In this document: positions 44,063 to 54,632 of the stretch, piece by piece
How positions within the stretch are numbered: position 1 is the first letter of the stretch
Layout: each line of letters starts with the position of its first letter
NCBI GenBank assembly: GCA_013822245.1
Contig: PNKE01000030.1
Location: forward strand, 1-64,000
Reading direction: 5' to 3'
DNA from: Candidatus Solibacter sp.
Lineage (GTDB): Bacteria; Acidobacteriota; Terriglobia; Bryobacterales; Bryobacteraceae
DNA: 64,000 bases
Made by a program: the position numbers and the translations under genes
The notes under the pieces: model-generated
Seen by the model: only the letters and a program-made list of their open reading frames with translations
Database searches by the model: none
Told to the model about the DNA's origin: nothing

Positions 44063-47000
44063 ATGACATCACTTCGATCAGTACTCCCCTTGGTGATTCT
44101 TGCTGCTCTGTTCGCCTCCGGAGGCGTCTGGGCTCAGGTCACCACCGGCACGATTCTCGGCACGGTAACCGACGCCCAGGGCGCGGCCGTCGCCGGAGCC
44201 TCGGTCACCATCACGGAAGTCAGCAAGAACACGGTCGTCACCCGGAAAACCGACGAATCGGGCTCCTTCATCGCGCCGTTCCTCGTCCCCGGCATGTATA
44301 AGGTGACCGTCGAACAGCCCGGCTTCAAGAAATCCGAGCAGTCCAACATCTCACTCGCGGTCGACCAGCGCGCACGCGCCGACGTCCAACTCCAGGTCGG
44401 CAACGTCAGCGAGACAATTGAAGTGACCGCCGCCGCCCCTCTGGTGCAGAGTTCGAGCGCCGAGACCGGCCAGGTGATTGAGCAGCGGGCGGTCCAGGAA
44501 CTGCCTCTCAACGGCCGCAACTTCGCCCAGTTGGTCTACCTGTCGCCCGGCGTCACACCGGGGCAGGCCGGAGAGAACCTGTCCGGCGCATCCACCTTCA
44601 ACCCCCGCGCCGCGTCCAATTACAACCCGCTCGGCCAGCGCGCCAACGCCAACGGTTGGGTTCTGGACGGCATCGACAACAACGAATACACCTTCAACAC
44701 CGTCATCGTTCAGCCGTCGCTTGAATCGGTCCGCGAATTCAAAGTCCTCACCGGCTCGTTCTCGTCCGAGTTCGGCCGCGGCGCCGGCGTCGTGTCGGTG
44801 TCCACTCGATCCGGTTCGAACGACCTGCACGGTTCGGCGTTCTGGTTCCACCGCAACATCGCTCTCGACGCCCGCGGCTACTTCCAGACACCGCAGGCGC
44901 TGCCCAAGAAGCTTCCTTTCCGCCGCCATCAGATGGGCGCGCAGATGAGCGGACCCATCATCAGGAACAAGATGTTCTTTTTCGCCGACTACGCCGGACA
45001 GCGCGAGGTCCGCGGCCTGGACTACCTCAACACCGTTCCCACGGCCGCTGTCCGCAGCGGCAACTTCAGCGACTTCCGCAATGTCGGCTCCGGCGCGTTG
45101 ATCCAGGTCTGGAATCCATTCACCACGCGCGTCAATCCGGCCAACCCCGCGGGCTTCATCCGCGACCCCTTCCCGGACAACACCATCCCTGGTGCGTTGA
45201 TCGGCCAGACGGCGCGCAACGTCGCCAGCGTCTACCCCACGCCGAACCTCACCGGCAACTTCAATAACTACCAGTCCGCGCCCATCCGCACCATCAAGGA
45301 CAGCCAGTACACCGTCCGCATCGACAAACAGGTCTCGGAAAAGGACTCCATCTTCTTCCGCATGCAGCAACAGTGGTTCGATCTCGACGCCCCTCAGGGC
45401 CAGGCCAACTGCTGCCTGCCCACGCCCGCCGACGCCGCCGCGAAGTTCAAGCTCGGTCCCTGGGTCGCCGGCATCCAGAACACCCGCCTTCGCACTCACG
45501 GCGGCGCGTTCAACTGGAGCCGCGTCTGGAGTCCCACCCTGGTCGGCGAGTTCCGCACCGGCTGGGCGCGGACCAATCCCTCCACGTTCCACTCCGACTA
45601 CGGCTTCCCGGCGGCCGATTCCCTCGGTATCAGAAACGTCAACCTCACCGACAACTCCACCGGCATCCCGACCATGAACATCGCCGATTTCACCGGCCTG
45701 AGCGGCGGCCCCGGCTTCCTGCCGGCGCGTCCCCGCCAGGTCAACTACCAGGTGGATTACAACTTCTACTGGACCAAGTCCAACCACAACCTGAAATTCG
45801 GTTACCACGTCGTTCGCCGCGATGTCTCCCCGTTCACCAACGCCGACACGCGCGGCGTCATGAACTTCAGCCGCGGCTTCGTGATGGATCCGGTCGCGCG
45901 CACCGGCGGCAGCGGTTTTGCCGCCATGCTGCTGGGCGTCGTTCAGAGCGGCAGCCGCGGCTTCCTGCTGGGCGTCCCCGGCCTCAAGGTCTGGGAGAAC
46001 GCCTGGTTCTTCCAGGACGACTGGAAAGTCAACCGCCGGCTCACCCTCAACCTCGGCGTCCGCTACGAGATCTACTCGCCGGAAACCGAGAAATACGACC
46101 GCATGACCAGCTTCGATCTCACCAAGCTCAACTTCGCCTACGCCAATGAAGGCGGCTACAGCCGTACGCTGCGCAACACCGACCGCAACAATTTCGGCCC
46201 GCGCTTCGGATTCGCCTACGACGTGTTCGGCAACCAGAAGACCGTCCTGCGCGGCGGCTTCGGCATCAGCTTCTTCCCCGAACCCGTCTCGGCCTCGAGC
46301 ATGCTCACCCAGGGTCCGCCTCACCTGTTCAGCGAAAGCTACAGCTACGGCGACTTCCTGACCGACTACTCCGGCGTCCAGCGCATCGAACAGCCCTTCG
46401 GCACGCTGATCCCGCTGAAGCCAACCTCGACCGCCGAAATCAACACCCGGCGTCCCACCGTGCGCGGCTATTCGTTCGACAATCCGACGCAGTACGCCGA
46501 AACCTGGAGCCTCACCCTCCAGCGCCAGCTCGGCGCCAACTGGATGGGCGAAATCGGCTACGTCGGCAGCCGCGGCATCAACCTCCTGTTCAACTACAAC
46601 CACAACGAAGTCCGCCTCGGCGCGGGCAGCGTCGAGGACCGCCGGCCCTATCAGGCGCTGCGCAGCATCCCCAGCATCACCATCTTCGAGCCCATGAACA
46701 TGAGCACCTTCCACGGCATGACGATGAAGCTCGACCGGCGCTTCGCGAATGGCTTCCAACTGCTTGGCGTTTACACCTTCGGCAAGGCCCTCGACTTCGG
46801 AGGTTCAGTCGCCTCCGGCGGCGGAGCCACAGGCGGACCGCAGACGGTGACATGTATCCGCTGCGGCCGCGGCCCAGCGGGCTTCGACGTCAAACACCGC
46901 GCCGTCATCAACGGACTCTACGATCTGCCCTGGGGCAAGGGCCGCAAATGGGTCTCGGACAACACCGTCGCCGATTACATCGTCGGCGGCTGGCAACTCG

Positions 47001-47416
47001 GCGGCATCATCACCGGCACCACCGGCCGCCCGTTCAACGTCGGCCTTCAGAACGGCGTCAACAACGGCGCCCCCAGTTGGCCCAACCGCATCGGCAACGG
47101 CAAACTCGACAGCGCCGATCCCTGGTACTGGTTCGACGCCACGGCCTTCGCCGCTCCGCCGGCGAATACCTATGGCAATGTCTCCCGCGGCGTACTCTAC
47201 TCGCCCGGCGTCATCAACATCGACATGAGCGTCGTTAAAACGTTCAGAATCACCGAAAAGGTCGGCTTCAACGTGCGCTTTGAAGCCTTCAACCTCTTCA
47301 ATACACCCTATTTCGGCTTCCCGAACGCGAACATCGGGTCGCCCACGGTGGGCCGCATCACTTCGCTGGTGGGCGACAACCGGTCACTGCAACTCTCGGG
47401 CCGCGTCAACTGGTAG
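44063..47416 (+). CDS. TonB-dependent receptor, Oar-like, with CarboxypepD_reg domain
   Basis: The 1117-residue outer-membrane receptor has a signal peptide (MTSLRSVLPLVILAALFASG), a carboxypeptidase-regulatory-like domain (TILGTVTDAQGAAVAGASVTI, about 28-110), a plug (ETGQVIEQRAVQELPLNGRN, about 130-260) and a long barrel ending in LSGRVNW with an aromatic last residue. I chose the ATG at 44063 because GGAG precedes it and the signal peptide begins there; the 36 codons before are leader. Ligand unknown; the divergent sulfate importer suggests sulfur-containing compounds as one possibility (inference). A strong terminator follows. Confidence 0.9.
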   Translation: MTSLRSVLPLVILAALFASGGVWAQVTTGTILGTVTDAQGAAVAGASVTITEVSKNTVVTRKTDESGSFIAPFLVPGMYKVTVEQPGFKKSEQSNISLAVDQRARADVQLQVGNVSETIEVTAAAPLVQSSSAETGQVIEQRAVQELPLNGRNFAQLVYLSPGVTPGQAGENLSGASTFNPRAASNYNPLGQRANANGWVLDGIDNNEYTFNTVIVQPSLESVREFKVLTGSFSSEFGRGAGVVSVSTRSGSNDLHGSAFWFHRNIALDARGYFQTPQALPKKLPFRRHQMGAQMSGPIIRNKMFFFADYAGQREVRGLDYLNTVPTAAVRSGNFSDFRNVGSGALIQVWNPFTTRVNPANPAGFIRDPFPDNTIPGALIGQTARNVASVYPTPNLTGNFNNYQSAPIRTIKDSQYTVRIDKQVSEKDSIFFRMQQQWFDLDAPQGQANCCLPTPADAAAKFKLGPWVAGIQNTRLRTHGGAFNWSRVWSPTLVGEFRTGWARTNPSTFHSDYGFPAADSLGIRNVNLTDNSTGIPTMNIADFTGLSGGPGFLPARPRQVNYQVDYNFYWTKSNHNLKFGYHVVRRDVSPFTNADTRGVMNFSRGFVMDPVARTGGSGFAAMLLGVVQSGSRGFLLGVPGLKVWENAWFFQDDWKVNRRLTLNLGVRYEIYSPETEKYDRMTSFDLTKLNFAYANEGGYSRTLRNTDRNNFGPRFGFAYDVFGNQKTVLRGGFGISFFPEPVSASSMLTQGPPHLFSESYSYGDFLTDYSGVQRIEQPFGTLIPLKPTSTAEINTRRPTVRGYSFDNPTQYAETWSLTLQRQLGANWMGEIGYVGSRGINLLFNYNHNEVRLGAGSVEDRRPYQALRSIPSITIFEPMNMSTFHGMTMKLDRRFANGFQLLGVYTFGKALDFGGSVASGGGATGGPQTVTCIRCGRGPAGFDVKHRAVINGLYDLPWGKGRKWVSDNTVADYIVGGWQLGGIITGTTGRPFNVGLQNGVNNGAPSWPNRIGNGKLDSADPWYWFDATAFAAPPANTYGNVSRGVLYSPGVINIDMSVVKTFRITEKVGFNVRFEAFNLFNTPYFGFPNANIGSPTVGRITSLVGDNRSLQLSGRVNW

Positions 47417-47440
47417 CCGCGGGCAGAGTCTGACTCGACA

Positions 47441-47474
47441 GGCCGGGGGCGCCGCACAACGCCTCCGGCCTTTT
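47441..47474 (+). terminator. Rho-independent terminator after the TonB receptor gene
   Basis: GGCCGGGGGCG and CGCCTCCGGCC form a long GC stem with an eight-base loop (47441-47470), followed by TTTT. The T-run abuts the birA stop codon on the opposite strand. Confidence 0.88.
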
Positions 47475-48209
47475 CTATGGGGCCAGCGGACGCACACCGC
47501 CGGCGGTAATCGTCAGCACCTCGCCGCCATCTTTTCGCAGTCTGAGAAACCCGTCCGCCGTCAACCCCGCCGTCACGCCAACCGCCGGGCCGCCCGGCAG
47601 ATCCACCACCACCCGCTTGTCCTCGGCATAGCTCGACATCGCCGTGAACAGCCGCAAAATGGCATCGACGCCCATCGTCTTGAGCGTCCGCGCATGAGCG
47701 TCAATCGACCCGGCGATCGCCCGCAACAGGAATTCGCGATCGAACTCGGTTCCCGTTTCAATCGCCAGCGACGTGGCAACCGGCCGCAGTTCGTCGGGGA
47801 AATCCGCCTGCGCCACGTTCAACCCGATCCCGGCCAGCACCGCCCCGCCTTCGAGTTGAGCCAGGATTCCTGCCAGTTTCCTGCCCTCCCTGAGCGACAG
47901 CACATCGTTCGGCCACCGCAGATCGACGGCGATTCCAGCGAACATCTGCAACGCATCGGCCACGGCCACGCCCAGCGCCAGCGTCACCACGGGCAACTCG
48001 GCCGGCGGCAGATCCGGCCGCAGGATCTGTGTGAAATACAGCCCCGTCCGCGGCGGTGAATGCCACACCCGCCCCAATCGACCCTGCCCGGCGGTCTGCT
48101 CGTGCGCCGCGACGACGGTCCCCGCCTCGGCCCCCTCGCGCGCCAACTCCGCCGCCCTCACCATCGTCGACCCGATGGAATCATGCCACTCAATCACGCG
48201 CCCGCTCAT
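47475..48209 (-). CDS. birA: biotin-[acetyl-CoA-carboxylase] ligase, monofunctional
   Basis: The 244-residue enzyme activates biotin with ATP and attaches it to the carboxyl-carrier protein. The biotin/AMP loop GRLGRVWHSPP, the strand LRWPNDVL, the KLAGILAQL segment and AGIGLNVAQ are in the family order; a small C-terminal SH3-like domain (about 195-240) ends the protein. The N-terminal helix-turn-helix of the bifunctional regulator is absent, so it is unlikely to repress biotin genes. The ATG at 48209 overlaps the stop of the PIN toxin gene as ATGA. The longer upstream frame is antisense-like reading of the toxin gene. Confidence 0.9.
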   Translation of the reverse strand: MSGRVIEWHDSIGSTMVRAAELAREGAEAGTVVAAHEQTAGQGRLGRVWHSPPRTGLYFTQILRPDLPPAELPVVTLALGVAVADALQMFAGIAVDLRWPNDVLSLREGRKLAGILAQLEGGAVLAGIGLNVAQADFPDELRPVATSLAIETGTEFDREFLLRAIAGSIDAHARTLKTMGVDAILRLFTAMSSYAEDKRVVVDLPGGPAVGVTAGLTADGFLRLRKDGGEVLTITAGGVRPLAP

Positions 48210-48643
48210 CGCCGCCTCCGCCCCGAAGCGCTCCGCCTGATGAAGGTGAGCGCGGCGCGCGGCGTCATCGCCTTCACCGTTGACTTGGCGAACCCGGCCG
48301 TATCGCGCGTCACAATCAGGTCGCAACCCGCCTCCAACGCCGCGCTCGCCGTCACCGCATCCTCGAAGTCGGGCCATCTCCAACTCGACGCTGCTGCCAG
48401 AACCGGCTGGTCCACCGTGGCAATCCGGCACATCGAAAGCAGATCGGATACGAGTTCATCGGCCGTCTCTCGGCCTGCCCGCTTCGCCATCATGTAGTAA
48501 ATGGTCGTGACGCAGTGAGCCGACAAGTATCCCTCGACGATGTCGTCCTCGAACGCCACCCAAATCTGCCGGCTGTCCTGAACGTGCTCTGTCCGTTCCA
48601 GCAGAACGTCAAGGATGACGTTGGCGTCGGCAAGGACCTTCAT
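48206..48643 (-). CDS. PIN-domain toxin, VapC-like
   Basis: The 145-residue PIN-domain ribonuclease is probably the toxin of a type II module. Acidic metal ligands are in place: D6 in KVLADANVILD, a central Glu region (RETADELVSDLL), D92/E94/D95 in PDFEDAVTA and D114 in VTRDTAGF. The start overlaps the antitoxin stop as ATGA, and its own stop overlaps the birA start in the same way. The arginine-rich tail (SGRRRR) is unusual and is encoded where the birA start lies, as if the toxin frame had been trimmed to fit. Confidence 0.85.
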   Translation of the reverse strand: MKVLADANVILDVLLERTEHVQDSRQIWVAFEDDIVEGYLSAHCVTTIYYMMAKRAGRETADELVSDLLSMCRIATVDQPVLAAASSWRWPDFEDAVTASAALEAGCDLIVTRDTAGFAKSTVKAMTPRAALTFIRRSASGRRRR

Positions 48644-48873
48644 TTAGAGTGCTTCTCGACCAGATACCGCTGGTAGTCTTCCGGATCCGCGCCCTTCAGA
48701 CTGCCCTGCCACTTGTCCAGCAACGGCGTCGGCCGCTTCTCCTTCGGCTCCGCGGTGATCTCAAACACGTACGTCTCAAACAGCCGCGAAACCGACGTCT
48801 TCCGCCGCGCCGCATGGCGCTTGATGCGGGCGATCGCTTCGGGGCTGACGCTGAGCGTCAATTTCGTCATCAT
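48640..48873 (-). CDS. antitoxin, DUF6364-like, ribbon-helix-helix type
   Basis: This protein of 76-77 residues has a short N-terminal strand (KLTLSVSPEAIARIKRHAARR) and a helix-helix segment typical of ribbon-helix-helix repressors, followed by a tail (TPLLDKWQGSLKGAD) likely to wrap the toxin, as in the DUF6364 antitoxin group. Two ATGs are adjacent (48873 and 48870). The operator-like inverted repeat at 48872-48901 begins at the start codon. Function as autorepressor is inferred. Confidence 0.8.
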   Translation of the reverse strand: MMTKLTLSVSPEAIARIKRHAARRKTSVSRLFETYVFEITAEPKEKRPTPLLDKWQGSLKGADPEDYQRYLVEKHSK

Positions 48874-48901
48874 ACGTATACTCCACTTCCAGTATACGTA
48901 T
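48872..48901. promoter_or_regulatory. perfect inverted-repeat operator of the toxin-antitoxin operon
   Basis: ATACGTATAC (48872-48881) and GTATACGTAT (48892-48901) are perfect inverted arms separated by ten bases; each arm itself contains palindromic TACGTA and GTATAC cores. The arms are A/T-rich in a GC-rich genome. Arm centres are 20 bases apart, about two helix turns, suiting two repressor dimers. Confidence 0.8.
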
Positions 48902-48917
48902 CGGTGTCAAGCCCTGT

Positions 48918-49757
48918 TTATGCGAGCGTCAGACGGAAATTGATGTCCACTGACCGCGCCGAATGCGTGATCGCCCCGGCTGACAGAAAATCCGCCCCAG
49001 CCTCGGCGTAGGCGCGCGCGGTTTCCCGCGTGATACCGCCGGAAAGCTCCGTGGTCGCCCGTCCGGCGATGCGCTCGATCCACTTGCGGGCTTCATCGGG
49101 CGTCAGGTTGTCGAGCAGCAGACGCGTCGCGCCGAACTCCAGCGCTTCGTCCAACTCTTCCAGCGTCCGCACTTCAATCTCCGCCGGGATCGACTGCCCC
49201 GCAACAGCCTTGAGCGCCGCCCTCACCCCGCCGCAGGCCGAGATGTGGTTGTTCTTGATCAGAATCGCGTCATAGAGCCCCATGCGGTGGTTTGTTACGC
49301 CGCCACAGGCCGCGGCCATCTTCTCAAGCACCCGCAGCCCCGGCGTGGTCTTGCGCGTATCCAGCACCCGGCACTTCGTTCCCGCCACCTCGGCGGCAAA
49401 CCGCGCGGCCAGCGTCGCCACCCCCGACAGCCGCTGCATGAAGTTCAACGAAACACGCTCGCAAGTCAGCAGCACACGCGCCGGACCCGTCACTCGCGCG
49501 ATGGCGTCGCCCGGCGCTGCGTTGCCGCCGCTCGGGATCAGGATCTCAACGGATGAGACCGGTCCGCGCTCGGCGTGGATGAGAGGGAGGAGTTCGACGC
49601 CGGCAACCGTCATCGGCTCACGCGCGAAATAGGTCCCCGACGCCATGCGCCCAGCCGGCACGGTCAGATTCGTCGTGATGTCGCCCGCGCCGATATCCTC
49701 ATCCAGCGCCCGCCTTACAGCCGCGATGACATCGGGATGCGAGGCGTCGAACTTCAT
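48918..49757 (-). CDS. nadC: nicotinate-nucleotide pyrophosphorylase (carboxylating)
   Basis: The 279-residue enzyme converts quinolinate and PRPP to nicotinate mononucleotide in NAD synthesis. Active-site blocks are present: [55 protein letters not shown], and [30 protein letters not shown]. One small oddity is IKNNH where most members have IKDNH. The start overlaps the valS stop as ATGA, so nadC follows valS in one unit. The toxin-antitoxin module follows downstream, separated by its own operator. Confidence 0.93.
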   Translation of the reverse strand: MKFDASHPDVIAAVRRALDEDIGAGDITTNLTVPAGRMASGTYFAREPMTVAGVELLPLIHAERGPVSSVEILIPSGGNAAPGDAIARVTGPARVLLTCERVSLNFMQRLSGVATLAARFAAEVAGTKCRVLDTRKTTPGLRVLEKMAAACGGVTNHRMGLYDAILIKNNHISACGGVRAALKAVAGQSIPAEIEVRTLEELDEALEFGATRLLLDNLTPDEARKWIERIAGRATTELSGGITRETARAYAEAGADFLSAGAITHSARSVDINFRLTLA

Positions 49758-52453
49758 TCGCCCAGCTCCGCCAATGCCGCGCGCTGCTGCGCCAGTTCCG
49801 ACTCGTAGTTGGCCAGTTTCTCCTTGATGCCGTCGATCACGTGCGCCGGCGCTTTACTGACAAACGCCTCGCTCGAAAGTTGCCTCGTGCTGCTGCCGAT
49901 CACCTTTTCCAGTTCGCCGATGCGCTTGGCCACGCGCTGCCGGATCGCCTCCACCTGTGTTCCGGAAAGAGTCAGCGTCACGGCGAATTCAACCGACGCC
50001 GAACTGGACCCGGCGGGTTTCGACGGCGGGTTGATCTCGAATCTTCCACCTGCGAGAGCGTCGAGGATGGCATTACCGGAGGCGGCGACGGCGGCGGCCC
50101 GCACCGAGGACGTCTCCACGCAGCCTTCCACCTTGGCATTGGGATCGATTTTGTTGTCGGCGCGCAAACCGCGGGCTCGCGTGACCATCTCCTGAAGCAG
50201 GGCGAAATCGGATGCAGCCTGCTCGTTCTCCACCGCCGCGCCGGCCTGCGGGAACGCCGCCATGCAGATCGACTCGGGGATCGCCGGCGAGGGCTTCACC
50301 AGCCGCTGCCAAAGCTCCTCAGTCAGGAACGGCATCACCGGATGCAGCAGGCGCAACGAGGTCTCAAACACCCGCAGCATGTTGGTCAGGTGCGCCCGCG
50401 CCGCCTCAGTGTCGCCCGAGTCAAGCGCTGTGTTGATGCGGAGTTTCTTGATCTCGACATACCAGTCGCAGAACTCGTCCCAGAGGAAGCCCCAGATCAG
50501 GTCGGCCACCTCGTGGTAGCGGTAGTTGTCCTGCGCTGCATTGACGCGCGCGGTGATGTCGTTGAGGCGATGGAAGATCCAGAGGTCCTCCATTGCCACT
50601 TCGCCGCCGGCCTTCGCAGGACTGGTGATCGCTGCCTCAACCGCGTCCATCTCCAGCGATTCGACCCCCACCTTCTCCATCTGCATGAAGATGAACCGCG
50701 CCGCGTTCCAGATCTTATTGGCGAAGGCGCGCGAGCTGACCATGCGCTCTTCGCTGAGAACGATGTCGGTGCCCGGCGCCGCGCCGCGCAGCAGCGAGAA
50801 CCGCACGGCGTCGGTGCCGTACTGTTCGGTGACGATCAGCGGATCGATCGTATTGCCCTTGGTCTTTGACATCTTCTGGCGCTCGGCATCGCGCACCAGG
50901 CCGTGGATGTAGACCGTGCGGAACGGCACGTCGCCCATCATCTCCATGCCCAGCATGATCATGCGGGCGACCCAGAAGAACAGGATGTCGAAGCCGGTGA
51001 TCAGCAGCGTGGTCGGATAATACGTCTTCAACTCCGGCGTCTGGTCCGGCCAGCCGAGCGTCGAAAACGGCCACAATCCGGAGCTGAACCAGGTATCCAG
51101 GACATCCGAATCCTGCCGGATCGATTTCGAATGGCAGTGCGCGCATTCCGAGGGATCCTGCCGCGCCACGGTGGCTTCGCCGCAGGTTTCACAGTGCCAG
51201 GCCGGGATGCGGTGGCCCCACCAGAGCTGGCGCGACACGCACCAGTCACGGATGTTGTACATCCACTCGTTATAGGTTTTGGTCCAGTTTTCGGGGACAA
51301 ACTTGATGCGCCCGTCCTCGACGGCCTGGATGGCCGGTTCGGCCAGCGGCTGCATCCGGCAGAACCACTGCTTCGACACCAGCGGTTCGACCACAGCCTT
51401 GCAGCGCTGGCACTTGCCAACGCTGAGTTTGTGCGGCGCGGTCTTCTCAAGCAGTCCCTGCGCATCCAGATCGGCCAGCACCCGTTTACGCGCTTCGTAG
51501 CGATCCAGCCCGGCGTATGGGCCGGCGGCATCGGTCATCTCGGCGTTCAGGCCGATCACGGCCACATGCGGCAGGTTGTGCCGTTTGCCGACTTCGAAGT
51601 CGTTCGGATCGTGCGCCGGTGTGACCTTCACCACGCCGGTGCCGAACTCCGGATCGGCCAGTTCGTCGAGGATGATGGGGATTTCGCGCTGCATCAGCGG
51701 CAGTGTGACGGTGCGGCCGTGGAGGTCTGAATAGCGCTCATCCGACGGGTTGATGGCCACGGCCGTGTCGCCCAGCATGGTTTCGGGGCGCGTGGTGGCG
51801 ACGGTCAGGAACCGGCCTTCGAGGCCCGAAACAGGGTACTTGATGTGCCACAGGTTGCCGTCGGTATCGTCGTGGACCACTTCGAGGTCCGACAGCGCCG
51901 TGTGACAGCTCGGGCACCAGTTCACCATGTACTCGCCGCGGTAGATCAGGCCCTTTTCATAGAGGCGGACAAAGGCTTCGCGGACGGCGCGCGACAGGCC
52001 CTCGTCGAGCGTGAAGCGGTTGCGCGACCAGTCGCAGGAGTCGCCGATGCGCTTCATTTGATTGAGGATCGTCGATCCGTACTGTTCCTTCCACTGCCAG
52101 ACTCGGCGTTCGAACTCATCGCGGCCCAGGTCATGGCGGGTGATGTTCCCGGTTTGCTTGAGGTTGCGTTCCACCACCATTTGAGTGGCGATGCCGGCGT
52201 GGTCGGTGCCGGGCAGCCACAGCGTCTGGTCGCCCTTCATGCGGTGCCAGCGGGTGGTGACGTCGATCTCGGTGTGTTCGAGCATGTGCCCGATATGCAG
52301 GCTGCCGGTGACGTTGGGCGGCGGGATGACGAGGGAGAAAACCTCGCGGTCCGGGTCGCCGCTCGCGGGAGCGTGGAAGAAGCCGCGGTCGATCCAGAAC
52401 TGCGCCCAGTGCGGCTCAAACCGCTGAGGCTCATAGACTTTCTCAAGCTGCAT
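49754..52453 (-). CDS. valS: valyl-tRNA synthetase
   Basis: The 899-residue class I synthetase charges tRNA-Val. The HIGH motif is in [11 protein letters not shown], the editing domain covers about 140-350, and the KMSKS motif is [15 protein letters not shown]-terminal coiled coil (about 830-895, [20 protein letters not shown]) binds tRNA. I chose the ATG at 52453 because [20 protein letters not shown] matches the usual N-terminus; another ATG at 52474 is possible. No T-box or other leader is visible. Confidence 0.95.
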   Translation of the reverse strand: MQLEKVYEPQRFEPHWAQFWIDRGFFHAPASGDPDREVFSLVIPPPNVTGSLHIGHMLEHTEIDVTTRWHRMKGDQTLWLPGTDHAGIATQMVVERNLKQTGNITRHDLGRDEFERRVWQWKEQYGSTILNQMKRIGDSCDWSRNRFTLDEGLSRAVREAFVRLYEKGLIYRGEYMVNWCPSCHTALSDLEVVHDDTDGNLWHIKYPVSGLEGRFLTVATTRPETMLGDTAVAINPSDERYSDLHGRTVTLPLMQREIPIILDELADPEFGTGVVKVTPAHDPNDFEVGKRHNLPHVAVIGLNAEMTDAAGPYAGLDRYEARKRVLADLDAQGLLEKTAPHKLSVGKCQRCKAVVEPLVSKQWFCRMQPLAEPAIQAVEDGRIKFVPENWTKTYNEWMYNIRDWCVSRQLWWGHRIPAWHCETCGEATVARQDPSECAHCHSKSIRQDSDVLDTWFSSGLWPFSTLGWPDQTPELKTYYPTTLLITGFDILFFWVARMIMLGMEMMGDVPFRTVYIHGLVRDAERQKMSKTKGNTIDPLIVTEQYGTDAVRFSLLRGAAPGTDIVLSEERMVSSRAFANKIWNAARFIFMQMEKVGVESLEMDAVEAAITSPAKAGGEVAMEDLWIFHRLNDITARVNAAQDNYRYHEVADLIWGFLWDEFCDWYVEIKKLRINTALDSGDTEAARAHLTNMLRVFETSLRLLHPVMPFLTEELWQRLVKPSPAIPESICMAAFPQAGAAVENEQAASDFALLQEMVTRARGLRADNKIDPNAKVEGCVETSSVRAAAVAASGNAILDALAGGRFEINPPSKPAGSSSASVEFAVTLTLSGTQVEAIRQRVAKRIGELEKVIGSSTRQLSSEAFVSKAPAHVIDGIKEKLANYESELAQQRAALAELGE

Positions 52454-52559
52454 GGGGAAAACCCAGTTTATCATGGGACCGTTTAAGCTCCTCCAAATGG
52501 CCATGGAATGGACTAACGGGAGCGGCCCGGCCTGCCGATGAATTGATTGGGCCCGTATC

Positions 52560-54560
52560 ATGCGATGCCAGCGTCCAGTTTTCGTGGCAATCTTGCTCCT
52601 GCTTGCTGCCGCAAGCAGCCAGGCCCAGGACTGCCCTGAAGCCGCGCGCGCGACGATGACCATCGCCGAGGTCCGCCAGGAGGCGGCCGGGCAGCGAAAA
52701 GGGAAGCCGGTGGTTGCCATCTGCGGACAGGTGACGCTGCGCCCTGGCGACCTGCCGGATGATCCGGGCAACTTCTACATTCAGGACTCGACGGGCGGCA
52801 TCTCCATCCTCGCCGTCAAACCCGAGCGTTATAACTACGGGCAGTGGATCTCAGTGCGCGGGCGGATTACGTCGCTTTCCACCGATGAGCCGGAGGTCGA
52901 GGCGTCGGAACTGTCCTCGGCCGGGCCGGGCCGGATGCCGCCGCCGAAGCGGGTGAGCATGGCGGAGCTGTCCGTCGGCCGCCACGACGGCTTGCATGTT
53001 TCGGTTGTGGGGATGGTGGCTAAGTTGTCCGCCAGCGATGTCCGCGACGATGTCGTGCTTCAGGACGGAGACCAGAACGCCGAAGCCTATGCCCGGCGTC
53101 TCCGCGGCGCGCCGGTGGTGCTGCCCGAGGTGGCGCCGATCGGCAGTTGGGTCGAGGTCCGGGGCGTCGCCATGCCGTCCGCCTCCGCCGCCATGAGCCG
53201 ATTGCGAATGCGCGGACCCCAGGACCTTCTCCTTCTCGCACGCCCGCCTTTTACCGCTACCCGCGCGGGGCGCATCGCCGCCGGCGTGTCGTTGATGGTT
53301 GTCCTGCTCGCCGCCGTCTGGATCTGGACCCTGCGCCGCAGCGTCCATTCAAAGACCTCGGAGATCCGAGGGCTGCTGACCCGCGCCGAAGAGGCGTCAC
53401 GGCTCAAGTCCGAGTTCCTGGCCAACATCAGCCATGAGATCCGCACGCCTCTCCATGGCGTTATCGGTCTGCAGGAGATGGCGCTGCGCGAGAGCATGGA
53501 CGACGGCATCCGGCGTTACCTTGAGATGTCGAACCAGGCCAGCCGGCACCTGCTCTCGCTGCTGAACGATGTGCTGGACTTGGCCGCCATCGAACGCGGG
53601 GCCATCCAGGTCGGTTGTGAGCCGATATCGCCCGCTGCCGTGATGCGCGATGCGGCCGGGATGTTTTCGGCGTCGGCCTCGGGCAAATCGTTCATGATCG
53701 AAGTCGAGGATCACGGGCTGCCCGGCCGGGTCATGGGCGACAGGATGCGGCTCACCCAGGTCCTGGCCAACCTGGTCAACAACGCGGTCAAATTCACGGA
53801 TAGGGGCGAGGTGCGCGTGTCGGGCCGCGCCCGGCGCGAAGGCGCGTCCTGGCGGCTGACTTTTGAGGTTGCCGACACCGGCATCGGGATAGCCCCGGCC
53901 GATCAGAAGCGGATCTTCGAGGAGTTCCGGCAGGCCGATGGATCGATCCGCCGCCAGTATGGCGGCAGCGGCCTCGGATTGGCGCTGTCGGCGCGGCTGG
54001 TGGCGCTCATGGGGGGCGCCATATCGGTCGAAAGCGAGCAAGGCGCGGGGTCTACGTTCCGTTTCGATATCGTGTGCCCCGCCTGCGCCGGCGGCGAAGC
54101 CGTCCAGGCCCCGGCCGCCGGGGACCAAACGGCATCCAGGCGGCTGCACTTGCTGCTGGTCGAGGACAACCGGCTGAATCAGCTTGTCGCTTCGAAGCTG
54201 CTCGAGCGCGATGGGCACTCGGTCGATATCGCCGAAAATGGAATCGCCGCCCTGGCCGCCTTCTCGCGGTCCCGCTACGATGTCATCTTGATGGACATTC
54301 AGATGCCCGGCCTCGACGGCCTCTCAGCGGCCAGGGAGATCCGCAAGCGTGAAGAGGCAGGGGACCGGACGCCGATCCTGGCGCTGACCGCGCACAATGG
54401 CCGCGAGGACCACCTGTCCTGCACCGAAGCCGGCATGGACGGCTTTCTGTCCAAGCCGTTCAGCCGGGACCAGTTGCGCGATGCGTTGGCGTTGCTGCCT
54501 CGCGCCGGCGAGCCGCGGACGCCGGGTCCGGCGGCGGATCCGACGTTCGCGAATCGCTAA
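52560..54560 (+). CDS. hybrid sensor histidine kinase with OB-fold-like periplasmic sensor
   Basis: The 666-residue kinase has a signal peptide (about 1-23) and a periplasmic part (about 25-230) made of two OB-fold-like segments: [20 protein letters not shown] and the related [20 protein letters not shown], a pattern otherwise seen in extracellular nucleases and their relatives. One membrane helix (about 238-258) leads to a HisKA domain with H292 ([12 protein letters not shown]), an ATPase domain ([28 protein letters not shown]) and a receiver domain with D579 ([10 protein letters not shown]) and a Lys in [10 protein letters not shown]. The ligand is unknown. No HPt protein or regulator lies adjacent. 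Confidence 0.88.
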   Translation: MRCQRPVFVAILLLLAAASSQAQDCPEAARATMTIAEVRQEAAGQRKGKPVVAICGQVTLRPGDLPDDPGNFYIQDSTGGISILAVKPERYNYGQWISVRGRITSLSTDEPEVEASELSSAGPGRMPPPKRVSMAELSVGRHDGLHVSVVGMVAKLSASDVRDDVVLQDGDQNAEAYARRLRGAPVVLPEVAPIGSWVEVRGVAMPSASAAMSRLRMRGPQDLLLLARPPFTATRAGRIAAGVSLMVVLLAAVWIWTLRRSVHSKTSEIRGLLTRAEEASRLKSEFLANISHEIRTPLHGVIGLQEMALRESMDDGIRRYLEMSNQASRHLLSLLNDVLDLAAIERGAIQVGCEPISPAAVMRDAAGMFSASASGKSFMIEVEDHGLPGRVMGDRMRLTQVLANLVNNAVKFTDRGEVRVSGRARREGASWRLTFEVADTGIGIAPADQKRIFEEFRQADGSIRRQYGGSGLGLALSARLVALMGGAISVESEQGAGSTFRFDIVCPACAGGEAVQAPAAGDQTASRRLHLLLVEDNRLNQLVASKLLERDGHSVDIAENGIAALAAFSRSRYDVILMDIQMPGLDGLSAAREIRKREEAGDRTPILALTAHNGREDHLSCTEAGMDGFLSKPFSRDQLRDALALLPRAGEPRTPGPAADPTFANR

Positions 54561-54632
54561 CGAATTCCCTGCCGGCGGCCGATGATATAGGTGTGGGCCG
54601 CTGTCCGGTCCTACACTGACGCAGTTGGCGCG

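Noticed and set aside
44351-46759. 802-residue open frame antisense to the second TonB receptor
   Set aside because: Same artefact; the plus-strand frame has the signal peptide, domain motifs and C-terminal aromatic residue.
48882-48910. TTGACA-containing promoter for the toxin-antitoxin operon
   Set aside because: TTGACA is present at 48905-48910 (minus), but no acceptable -10 hexamer lies 16-18 bases downstream, so I list only the operator.
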